Shown here: in pieces, positions 1 through 5,369 of the stretch
How positions within the stretch are numbered: the first letter of the stretch is position 1
How the letters are laid out: the number at the start of each line of letters is the position of its first letter
NCBI GenBank assembly: GCA_035647835.1
Contig: DASRMS010000086.1
Coordinates: 1 to 11,444 of the forward strand
Source: UBA9865 sp035647835
Lineage (GTDB): Bacteria > Bacillota > Dethiobacteria > Dethiobacterales > Dethiobacteraceae
Direction of reading: 5' to 3'
DNA: 11,444 nt
Translations under genes and position numbers: made by a program
The notes under the pieces: generated by a model
Database searches by the model: none
What the model was told of the DNA's origin: nothing
What the model saw: only the letters and a program-made list of their open reading frames with translations

Positions 1-84
1 GGTAAATGTCGCTTGCCAAGCGACCGCCAGATCAGCAGCACATGTTATCCTTAAATCACAGTAAATGATCAGGAGGATAACAAG

Positions 85-768
85 ATGAACAAAGATTTAA
101 CAGAACTGATTTTTATTCTGGACAGAAGCGGTTCCATGCGTGGTCTGGAAAGTGACACCATCGGCGGCTATAATGGGATGTTAGCAAAACAAAAAAAAGA
201 GCCTGGCGAGGCGAAGATAACTACCGTGCTCTTTGATGACAGATATGAATTGCTGCATAACCGCTTGAACGTGCGGAGCATCAAGCCGATCACAGAAAAA
301 GATTACTTTGTAAGAGGCTGCACTGCATTATTAGATGCCGTAGGAAATACTATTAACACCATCATCAATGTGCAGAAACATACGGCAGCAGAAGAGCGTG
401 CCGAACATGTGATGTTCGTCATAACTACAGACGGCATGGAAAACGCCAGCCGCGAGTTTAGCTATGAACAAGTACGCCAGCTGATTGAACAGCAAAAAAG
501 CAAGTATGGTTGGGAATTTATTTTCCTTGGAGCCAACATTGATGCTATCAACACGGCAGAACGTTTTGGTATAAGTAAGGATCGCGCCACCAATTTTCAT
601 GCTGATAGTAAAGGTACTTCACTTAATTATGAAGTAATTAATGAAACGGTCAGCGACCTGCGGGCAAGTCGTCCCATCGCCAAGGATTGGAAGCAGCGTA
701 TTGACGAAGATTTTAAGCAGCGCCAGACAGGGCAACGTCCTGCGCCTGCGAAAAGGAAAAATAGTTAG
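85..768 (+). CDS. von Willebrand factor type A (vWA) domain protein, cytoplasmic
   Basis: The 227-residue protein is nearly all one vWA domain. The metal-ion-dependent adhesion site is complete: D13-R-S15-G-S17 after a hydrophobic strand (LIFILDRSGSM), T80 in GCTALLDAV, and D116 in the strand-loop VITTDGMEN. A later strand, GWEFIFLGANIDA (about 142-154), fits the last Rossmann beta strands of this family. The C-terminal tail from about 195 is charged and Lys/Arg/Gln rich. There is no signal peptide or membrane segment, so it should be cytoplasmic. Such proteins usually bind a divalent cation and a protein partner, often a MoxR-type AAA ATPase, but no ATPase lies nearby. The start is set by AGGAGG at 71-76, eight bases before the ATG. 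The fold is clear; the biological role is unknown. Confidence 0.9.
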   Translation: MNKDLTELIFILDRSGSMRGLESDTIGGYNGMLAKQKKEPGEAKITTVLFDDRYELLHNRLNVRSIKPITEKDYFVRGCTALLDAVGNTINTIINVQKHTAAEERAEHVMFVITTDGMENASREFSYEQVRQLIEQQKSKYGWEFIFLGANIDAINTAERFGISKDRATNFHADSKGTSLNYEVINETVSDLRASRPIAKDWKQRIDEDFKQRQTGQRPAPAKRKNS

Positions 769-825
769 TGCAAACACCATGCGATATTTTTTGCGCTGAC
801 GCTGGCAAAATGTTGAGTCGCATAG

Positions 826-831
826 TATAAT
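826..831 (+). promoter_or_regulatory. Candidate -10 box for the tyrS leader transcript
   Basis: A perfect TATAAT lies downstream of the vWA gene and upstream of the T-box leader. At 17-base spacing the -35 position reads TGGCAA (803-808), a poor match to TTGACA, so this is a -10-only call. Transcription would start near 838, placing the interspersed repeat at 859-893 inside the 5' leader ahead of T-box Stem I. Confidence 0.4.
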
Positions 832-858
832 AAGTCTAATTACTGGCAAAATTAATTT

Positions 859-893
859 TCAGGGGAAAAAGCAGTAGAACCGTCCCCTGACAC
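859..893 (+). repeat. Interspersed hairpin repeat, copy A
   Basis: The segment AGAACCGTCCCCTGACAC (876-893) carries the core shared with copies at 2425-2449, 3089-3113 and 4491-4514. Arms TCAGGGG (859-865) and CCCCTGA (884-890) pair perfectly over 7 bp around an 18-base loop. The left half differs from the other copies (AAAAAGCAGT in place of the GACAA side), so this copy is diverged. It lies between the -10 candidate and T-box Stem I. Confidence 0.7.
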
Positions 894-901
894 ATAATGC
901 A

Positions 902-1160
902 AAAGCGAGGAAAGGAAGAAGTAGGTCAGTTTAGTATCTTTTAGAGAGCATCCGGCTGGTGTAAGGATGCAGATGCGGCTGAGACGAATACATCCTGGAG
1001 CTGCGGCCTGAATTTATTAGTAGGGCTTGACGGGTGCGCCCGCTATAGCGTTTAAGTGCGATTGCACTTAATGAGGGGAATTCCGTGAGGGATTTCCAAA
1101 GCAAAGGTGGTACCGCAATTTTTTGCCCTTTGTTCCCATGGGAACGAGGGCATTTTTGTT
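902..1160 (+). ncRNA. Tyrosine T-box riboswitch (tyrS leader)
   Basis: This 5' leader senses uncharged tRNA-Tyr and lets tyrS transcription continue when tyrosine charging is low. The Stem I apical part is visible: AGAGAGC, then arms GCATCC (948-953) and GGATGC (965-970) enclosing GGCTGGTGTAA. The specifier region GAATAC gives UAC at 989-991, a tyrosine codon. CGGG/CCCG (1031-1042) and TTAAGTGC/GCACTTAA (1052-1071, GATT loop) form the following small stems. The T-box sequence AAAGGTGGTACCGC is at 1103-1116. The antiterminator is CAAAGG (1102-1107) with CCTTTG (1127-1132), plus GCAA (1115-1118) with TTGC (1123-1126). The bulge carries UGGU (1108-1111), which would pair with the ACCA end of a tRNA with discriminator A, as tRNA-Tyr has. 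Codon and downstream gene agree. The 5' boundary is approximate. Confidence 0.95.
1124..1160 (+). terminator. T-box intrinsic terminator upstream of tyrS
   Basis: TGCCCT (1124-1129) pairs with AGGGCA (1147-1152). Inside it, GTTCC and GGAAC of the palindrome GTTCCCATGGGAAC (1132-1145) continue the stem. The hairpin is followed by TTTTTGTTT. Its left arm includes CCTTTG (1127-1132), the 3' arm of the antiterminator, so the two structures exclude each other as expected for a T-box switch. Confidence 0.9.
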
Positions 1161-1191
1161 TACTTTATGACTTGAAAAAGGAGCGCTGACA

Positions 1192-2418
1192 ATGAAAATT
1201 TATGACGAACTAATGGCCCGTGGGCTGATAGCCCAAGTGACTGACGAAGAGGAAATAAGAGAACTCATTGATACTGGTAAAGCAACCTTTTATATCGGTT
1301 TTGATCCCACAGCAGACTCTTTACATGTGGGCCATTTTATGGCCCTGAGCCTAATGAAACGTTTACAAATGGCAGGCAACATACCTATCGTCCTGATCGG
1401 CGGTGGCACTGGACATGTGGGAGATCCCTCTGGACGTACAGATCTGCGTAATATGATGAATGAGGAACTTATCCAGCATAACTGCGATTGTTTTCAGAAA
1501 CAGATGGAAAAGTTTATTGAGTTCGGTGAAGATAAGGCTATCATGGTGAACAATGCAGATTGGCTCTTAAAGCTCAATTATGTGGAGATGCTGCGTGAAG
1601 TAGGACCCCATTTTTCAGTTAATAACATGTTACGTGCTGAATGTTACAAACAGAGGATGGAAAAGGGACTTTCGTTCTTGGAGTTCAACTATATGATTAT
1701 GCAGGCCTATGACTTCTACCATCTCTACCAGCACTATGGCTGCAATATGCAGTTTGGCGGCGATGATCAGTGGTCTAATATGCTGGCTGGTACGGAACTT
1801 ATCCGCCGCAAATTAGGCAAAAATGCCTACGCGATGACAATCACCTTACTATTGAATGCCGAAGGTCAAAAAATGGGCAAAACGGCTAGCGGGGCAGTCT
1901 GGCTTGATCCTGAAAAAACTACACCCTATGAATTCTTTCAGTATTGGCGAAATACGGATGATGCCGACGTTCTCAAATGCTTACGCATGCTAACCTTCTT
2001 ACCGCTTGATCAAATTGAGGAAATGGATCAATGGGAAGGAAGTCAGCTAAACGAAGCTAAAGAAATCCTCGCGTTTGAACTAACAAAACTAGTTCATAGT
2101 GAAAAAGAAGCGCAGCAAGCTAAAGAAACTTCTCATGCTCTCTTTATTGGTGGTGTGGATGATGCTGAAATGCCAACTACTGAGTTCACAGCAGCGCAGC
2201 TAACAGATGGTGCCATAGGTATTTTGGACTTGCTGCTGGAAACTGGTTTAGCTGCCTCTAAAAGCGAAGCAAGACGCCTGGTGCAACAAGGCGGCATCCA
2301 TCTTGATGACATTAAAGTTGAAACCATTGACCAGCTGATTACGACAACACAATTACAAGCAGGAGTCAAAATACGCAAAGGAAAGAAAATCTACCATAAA
2401 GCCCTATTGAAAGCGTGA
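1192..2418 (+). CDS. tyrS: Tyrosine--tRNA ligase (tyrosyl-tRNA synthetase)
   Basis: Catalyses ATP-dependent charging of tRNA-Tyr in the cytoplasm. The 408-residue length is usual for bacterial TyrRS. The class I Rossmann domain has Y34 in FYIGFDPTADS, the HIGH-type motif HVGH (45-48), GGGTGHVGDPSGRT (70-83), the tyrosine-binding signature YMIMQAYDF (167-175, with Y167, Q171 and D174), GGDDQWSN (189-196) and the KMSKS-type motif KMGKT (227-231). The anticodon-binding helical region follows, then a C-terminal S4 RNA-binding domain from about 341, with KSEARRLVQQGGI at 357-369. The start is supported by AAGGAG at 1178-1183, eight bases upstream of the ATG. It is controlled by the tyrosine T-box directly upstream (UAC specifier). 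The next gene starts 119 bases later, after a hairpin repeat, so tyrS is probably monocistronic or only weakly coupled to it. Confidence 0.98.
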   Translation: MKIYDELMARGLIAQVTDEEEIRELIDTGKATFYIGFDPTADSLHVGHFMALSLMKRLQMAGNIPIVLIGGGTGHVGDPSGRTDLRNMMNEELIQHNCDCFQKQMEKFIEFGEDKAIMVNNADWLLKLNYVEMLREVGPHFSVNNMLRAECYKQRMEKGLSFLEFNYMIMQAYDFYHLYQHYGCNMQFGGDDQWSNMLAGTELIRRKLGKNAYAMTITLLLNAEGQKMGKTASGAVWLDPEKTTPYEFFQYWRNTDDADVLKCLRMLTFLPLDQIEEMDQWEGSQLNEAKEILAFELTKLVHSEKEAQQAKETSHALFIGGVDDAEMPTTEFTAAQLTDGAIGILDLLLETGLAASKSEARRLVQQGGIHLDDIKVETIDQLITTTQLQAGVKIRKGKKIYHKALLKA

Positions 2419-2424
2419 CAGCCC

Positions 2425-2449
2425 GCGACAGGGGACGGTTCTTTGTCGC
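2425..2449 (-). repeat. Interspersed hairpin repeat, copy B
   Basis: This copy lies 6 bases after the tyrS stop and is inverted relative to copies A and D. Perfect 6-bp arms GCGACA (2425-2430) and TGTCGC (2444-2449) enclose the core, which on the minus strand reads AAGAACCGTCCCC. The right arm also belongs to a second hairpin, TCGCAC (2446-2451) with GTGCGA (2456-2461) around AATA, so the two cannot form together. There is no U-tract, so it is not a classical terminator. Confidence 0.75.
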
Positions 2450-2537
2450 ACAATAGTGCGATAATCACAGCAACTTTGATTGCCCTCTGCGCCAAACTGT
2501 GAAGTTACGTGCCACATTGCATTATTGGGAGGCGACT

Positions 2538-3092
2538 ATGAATCATTTAGGGACAAAAACACTTGAAACTAAACGGCTTCGATTACGACGATTCGAAATT
2601 GATGATGCACAAGCCATGTTTGATAATTGGGCAAGTAATGAAGAAGTAACCAAGTATCTTACGTGGCCTGCTCATCAGAGTATTACTGTTTCCCAAGAAT
2701 ATATTAAGTCACTAATCAGTAGATACGAAAAACTGAACACCTATGAATGGGGAATTGAACTAAAAGAAATCAGACAAGTCATAGGTTCTCTCGGAGTAGT
2801 TCGTTGTAATGATGAAGTCGGGTATGTTCATGTAGGGTACTGTATCGGTAAACAGTGGTGGAGTAAAGGGATAACATCCGAAGCATTTTCAGCTGTAATC
2901 AAATACCTGATGGACGAAGTAAAGGTTAACCGCATTGAGGCCCGGCATGATCCTCGTAATTTCGTATCAGGTAAAGTGATGGAGAAATGTGGTCTAAAAT
3001 ACGAGGGGACATTAAGAGAATCTGATATTAATAATCAGGGTAGATGTGACGCTGCTTGGTATAGCTTGCTTAAAACGGATTACCACCTGTGA
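2538..3092 (+). CDS. GNAT family N-acetyltransferase (RimJ/RimL-like)
   Basis: A single GNAT domain of 184 residues that should transfer acetyl from acetyl-CoA to an amine, possibly a protein N-terminus or a small molecule; the substrate cannot be read from sequence. Family landmarks are the N-terminal strand TLETKRLRLRRFEIDDA (8-24), HVGYCIGKQWWSKGITSEAF (98-117) as the beta4 and acetyl-CoA pyrophosphate-binding loop/helix, and RIEARHDPRNFVSGKVMEKC (132-151) followed by GLKYEGTLRES, the usual RimJ/RimL C-terminal block. I chose ATG 2538 because GGGAGG at 2527-2532 sits five bases upstream and the RimJ/RimL homology begins right after it. An in-frame ATG at 2499 would add 13 residues (MKLRATLHYWEAT) with no family resemblance or good ribosome site. 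The stop codon lies inside interspersed repeat copy C. Confidence 0.9.
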   Translation: MNHLGTKTLETKRLRLRRFEIDDAQAMFDNWASNEEVTKYLTWPAHQSITVSQEYIKSLISRYEKLNTYEWGIELKEIRQVIGSLGVVRCNDEVGYVHVGYCIGKQWWSKGITSEAFSAVIKYLMDEVKVNRIEARHDPRNFVSGKVMEKCGLKYEGTLRESDINNQGRCDAAWYSLLKTDYHL

Positions 3093-3113
3093 CAGGGGTC
3101 GGTTCTTGGACAC
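3089..3113 (-). repeat. Interspersed hairpin repeat, copy C, overlapping the GNAT stop codon
   Basis: GTGACAGGGGTCGG begins at 3089 and the element ends with GGACAC at 3113. On the minus strand it reads AAGAACCGACCCCTGTCAC, one substitution from the shared core. The GTG(A)C and G(A)CAC ends are imperfect inverted arms. The TGA stop of the acetyltransferase (3090-3092) is part of the element. Confidence 0.7.
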
Positions 3114-3214
3114 GATTTTAAGCGAGGATCTTGCAGATAGTTGAGTGGAACCTGATGGCCGCTAGCGATAACTTTTACTTTTGGAATTGCCGACTGCTAA
3201 AAACTTTGATAGAA

Positions 3215-3220
3215 TATAAT
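3215..3220 (+). promoter_or_regulatory. Candidate -10 box upstream of the URO-D-like gene
   Basis: TATAAT lies 85 bases before the start at 3305, in the 212-base spacer after the acetyltransferase. No convincing -35 exists at 16-18 base spacing (GACTGC at 3192-3197), so confidence is low. The rest of the spacer shows repeat copy C and a weak inverted repeat, GGAACT (3225-3230) with AGTTCC (3266-3271). There is no recognisable cobalamin riboswitch. Confidence 0.3.
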
Positions 3221-3304
3221 TGTTGGAACTTATGCACTATTGCTACTCATGAATATAGCTTCTTTAGTTCCATTCTCTAAAATATTGCAAAGAAGGGGAT
3301 ATGT

Positions 3305-4384
3305 ATGGGTAAGTTTATGGAAACTGCAGCTAATCGGGATTATTCAAAGTGGTGGCAAGCGGAGGGAAGTTTCCCTTGGTTAATTCAAAAACCGAAACCA
3401 CCTATTGAAAAAAGAATAATAGGCCTTAAAGACAATTACATACGCTGCATCAAAGGCAACCAACCTTACTGGATGCCTGCATACTCTTATGAGTCTGCAA
3501 CTATTTGGCCAGATGCTATGGAAGAGCATCCCGTGCCTGAAGTTGATGGCTATGACTGGTGGGGTGTGTATTGGAAGATGGTGGACAAAGCAGGCGGTAT
3601 GATTACTAAACCAGGTACCCGCACATTTTCTGATTTTTCTAAATGGAAAGAAGAACTAGAATGGCCGGATTTGTCTTTAGTCGATTTTGAAGCTGATGGC
3701 AAAAAAATTCAAGCAACGCTTGATCCGGAAAGACCGCATATCTATCAATGTGTGGAAGGTATTTTTGAACGCCTGCACGAAATGATTCCTTTTGATGAAA
3801 GTTTGATGGCTTTTTATGAAGAACCGGAATTGTTAGAAGAATTCTTCCAGAAGATGGCCGACTACAAGATTGAATCATGCCAGAATATTTTTAAGTACTA
3901 TGGCAGAGTAGATGGTGTCTTGTATCATGATGATTGGGGTACCCAAAGAGACGGATTTTTCTCTAATGAAATGTTCCGTAAGCAGCTCTTCCCCGCAACA
4001 AAGCGCTTTTTAGACTATGTAAAAGGCGAAGGTAAATTTGTTGAGCTGCACTCCTGCGGTAAAAACGTTCAGTATGTGCCAATGATGATTGAAATGGGTA
4101 TTGATATGTGGAATCCGCAGTCAGTGATTAATGATCCTGAATTCTTGTACAATACCTATGGCAAGGAAATGTCATTTTCTTTCCCACTTTTTATTAAGCA
4201 GAACTGGTCAGAAGCCGAAGTTCGCAAAGCTGTACGCGATTTTGTCGATCACTATGGTGAAACAGGGCGTGTAATGTGCTGGCTGATGGTAGAAAACAGA
4301 GATGCTGCAAAAGACAAAATAGCCAAGGATGAACTTTATAATTACTCCTTGGCTTATTACAACAAACTATATGGTAGAGCATAG
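3305..4384 (+). CDS. Uroporphyrinogen decarboxylase-superfamily protein, probable corrinoid-type methyltransferase
   Basis: The 359-residue protein matches the URO-D superfamily TIM barrel in length and pattern: KDNYIRCIKGNQPYWMP near 42-58, GVLYHDDWGTQ at 204-214, KFVELHSCGKNVQYVPMMIEMGIDMWNP at 244-271 and GRVMCWLMVENRD at 321-333. It is unlikely to be HemE, because the N-terminal arginine-rich substrate motif (RxxGRYxPE type) is absent. H249-x-C251 plus a downstream C325 resembles the zinc site (HxC...C) of MtaA/MtbA-type methylcobalamin:thiol methyltransferases, which activate a thiol or thiolate for methyl transfer. By inference it moves a methyl group between a substrate or coenzyme and a corrinoid protein; the substrate is unknown. 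It should be cytoplasmic. The ribosome site AAGGGG (3294-3299) is five bases before the ATG. A strong terminator follows, so it is probably a single-gene unit. The convergent neighbour carries a MetH-activation domain, which fits a corrinoid role. Confidence 0.85.
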   Translation: MGKFMETAANRDYSKWWQAEGSFPWLIQKPKPPIEKRIIGLKDNYIRCIKGNQPYWMPAYSYESATIWPDAMEEHPVPEVDGYDWWGVYWKMVDKAGGMITKPGTRTFSDFSKWKEELEWPDLSLVDFEADGKKIQATLDPERPHIYQCVEGIFERLHEMIPFDESLMAFYEEPELLEEFFQKMADYKIESCQNIFKYYGRVDGVLYHDDWGTQRDGFFSNEMFRKQLFPATKRFLDYVKGEGKFVELHSCGKNVQYVPMMIEMGIDMWNPQSVINDPEFLYNTYGKEMSFSFPLFIKQNWSEAEVRKAVRDFVDHYGETGRVMCWLMVENRDAAKDKIAKDELYNYSLAYYNKLYGRA

Positions 4385-4408
4385 CAACTTATCTTGACTT
4401 AGATTACA

Positions 4409-4446
4409 AAACCTCTGGTCGTTTATAGGACCAGAGGTTTTATTTT
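4409..4446. terminator. Intrinsic terminator between convergent genes
   Basis: AAACCTCTGGTC (4409-4420) and GACCAGAGGTTT (4429-4440) form a perfect 12-bp stem with an 8-base loop, GTTTATAG. It is followed by TATTTT on the plus strand and preceded by ACAAAA, so it can act in both directions. It ends the URO-D-like transcript and may also stop readthrough from the minus-strand gene ending at 4515. Confidence 0.9.
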
Positions 4447-4490
4447 AAAGTAAATGATTCGCTTAGCCTGCCACCTAGTTAAGTGAAGTG

Positions 4491-4514
4491 TGACAAAGAA
4501 CCGTCCCTTGAGTC
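4491..4514 (+). repeat. Interspersed hairpin repeat, copy D
   Basis: TGACAAAGAACCGTCCCTTG begins at 4491 and the element ends with AGTC at 4514, directly against the stop codon of the minus-strand gene (4515-4517). It is oriented like copy A. It has the left GACAAAG side, but its right side is changed (CCCTTGA in place of CCCCTGT), leaving only short GAC/GTC end arms. Confidence 0.7.
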
Positions 4515-5183
4515 TTAAGTAAAGAGGCGGTTGTATTCTGCTTGGTCGAAGGGGGCATGGCGGCCGATGCAATCAAGGTTTTTGCAAAGAGTGCAGTTAA
4601 CATAACCTGTGCTGCTGGAAAAGATAATGCCCGAACTTGAATTGTAGGGCTGCATGTAATGATGCTTATTTAGTGAAACACCGATATCTTCAGTTACATT
4701 GCCAATCATGGCAAAGAGATCATCATTGTTAATAATCGGCCAGTCAGGCAGCGAGCCGGGAGTCATCATGGCCAGGTCTTGATAGCCGAAATGCTCGGTA
4801 ATATATTCAAGGACAAACTTATGTATATAACCGAGGGCTGTGCCTTTAATCATATCTCGCAATGTATTCTCTTCTATTTCTTTGCATTCATCAATTTCTG
4901 CACCAACGGTCATGACAAAGAGAAAAGCTTTCTTTACATCTTGCAGATTATCCGCCATTACTTTACTCTGGAAATTAACACCATCAATAGTAGTAGTCTT
5001 GCCTACGATTGCCTCAATATTGACCCATTTTAGTACTGCTTTGCAGCGCAGATGCTTCTCGGCAATGCTTAATGCCTCGATAAATACTTCTCGGAAACTG
5101 GAATTGGGACGAATTTTATTAAACTTCAGTACTTCTTCCGTGTCAAATTTAATGGGAATGTAATCAAATACTATTCTATCCAA
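4515..5183 (-). CDS. Vitamin B12-dependent methionine synthase (MetH) activation-domain protein
   Basis: A free-standing protein of about 222 residues resembling the C-terminal S-adenosylmethionine-binding activation domain of MetH. Visible features, numbered from the TTG start, are MMTPGSLPDWPI (139-150), which takes the place of the MetH SAM-binding loop; IGVSLNKHHYMQPYNSSSGIIF (167-188), matching the MetH segment ending in SG-aromatic; and a C-terminal C197-x2-C200-x4-C205-x2-R motif typical of the stand-alone versions and possibly metal-binding. The family is found beside corrinoid methyltransferases and is thought to help reductive reactivation of cob(II)alamin; that role is inferred here. 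It is convergent with the URO-D-like methyltransferase, not in an operon with it. I prefer TTG 5183: GGGGG lies seven bases upstream (5191-5195) and the family similarity begins at once (DRIVFDYIPIKFD). An in-frame ATG at 5216 adds MLFYFRAGGKT and has only a weak AGAAG site. Confidence 0.85.
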   Translation of the reverse strand: MDRIVFDYIPIKFDTEEVLKFNKIRPNSSFREVFIEALSIAEKHLRCKAVLKWVNIEAIVGKTTTIDGVNFQSKVMADNLQDVKKAFLFVMTVGAEIDECKEIEENTLRDMIKGTALGYIHKFVLEYITEHFGYQDLAMMTPGSLPDWPIINNDDLFAMIGNVTEDIGVSLNKHHYMQPYNSSSGIIFSSSTGYVNCTLCKNLDCIGRHAPFDQAEYNRLFT

Positions 5184-5232
5184 CGTCTTACCCCCTGCTC
5201 TAAAGTAGAATAACATTAACTTCTTCTTCTAA

Positions 5233-5343
5233 AATATCACTAAGGTACAGAATATTCAACTGAATATTTCCTCATACCAAGGAGTAGGAGAACTGCTTGA
5301 TAAAGTAGAAATTAAAGATAGCGGCACCTTAGAGTGGTTGTAA
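5233..5343 (+). pseudogene. Possible coding remnant, 36 codons, no start codon
   Basis: One plus-strand frame runs open from an upstream TAA (5230-5232) to TAA at 5341-5343. It translates to a sensible-looking C-terminus ending with GVGELLDKVEIKDSGTLEWL (5281-5340). There is no ATG, GTG or TTG early in the frame, so it is not an intact gene. A 36-codon open stretch can occur by chance, so the call rests only on amino-acid composition. I do not recognise the family. It overlaps the dyad at 5251-5268. Confidence 0.2.
5251..5268. promoter_or_regulatory. 18-bp perfect dyad, operator-like
   Basis: AATATTCA (5251-5258) and TGAATATT (5261-5268) are perfect inverted repeats separated by AC. The dyad lies between divergent starts at 5183 (-) and 5370 (+), the usual place for a shared operator. 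It is framed by a second, longer-range inverted pair, CTAAGGT (5240-5246) and ACCTTAG (5326-5332). No regulator gene is adjacent, so the binding protein is unknown. Confidence 0.4.
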
Positions 5344-5369
5344 AGTAGAAAAAAAGGGTGGTAAGCAAG

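Larger units (their letters stand above)
5201..5350 (+). repeat. Three direct copies of TAAAGTAGAA
   Basis: The exact 10-mer TAAAGTAGAA occurs at 5201-5210, 5301-5310 and 5341-5350 around the divergent spacer between the MetH-activation-domain gene and the YcxB-like gene. The spacings are 100 and 40 bases. The first copy lies within or just upstream of the 5' end of the minus-strand gene; the third lies just upstream of the ribosome site of the plus-strand gene. Confidence 0.55.

Noticed and set aside
8..24. Hairpin GTCGCTT-gcc-AAGCGAC at the window's left edge
   Set aside because: A perfect 7-bp stem, but no U-tract follows and the upstream gene is outside the window, so no role can be assigned.
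786..811. Possible terminator after the vWA gene (TTTTGC with GCAAAA)
   Set aside because: Short, AT-rich and interrupted, with no downstream T-run; not distinguishable from chance.
2499..2537. Upstream ATG for the acetyltransferase
   Set aside because: The extra 13 residues do not match the family, and the good ribosome site lies just before ATG 2538.
3114..3304. Cobalamin riboswitch ahead of the URO-D-like gene
   Set aside because: Expected given the corrinoid context, but no B12-box-like sequence is visible and the spacer is too short for the full structure.
3305..4384. Annotation as HemE (true uroporphyrinogen decarboxylase)
   Set aside because: It lacks the N-terminal arginine-rich substrate motif, has a thiol-transferase-like HxC...C pattern instead, and has no heme genes beside it.
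4779..5163. Plus-strand open frames opposite the MetH-activation-domain gene
   Set aside because: The minus strand carries clear family motifs; the opposite frames have none.
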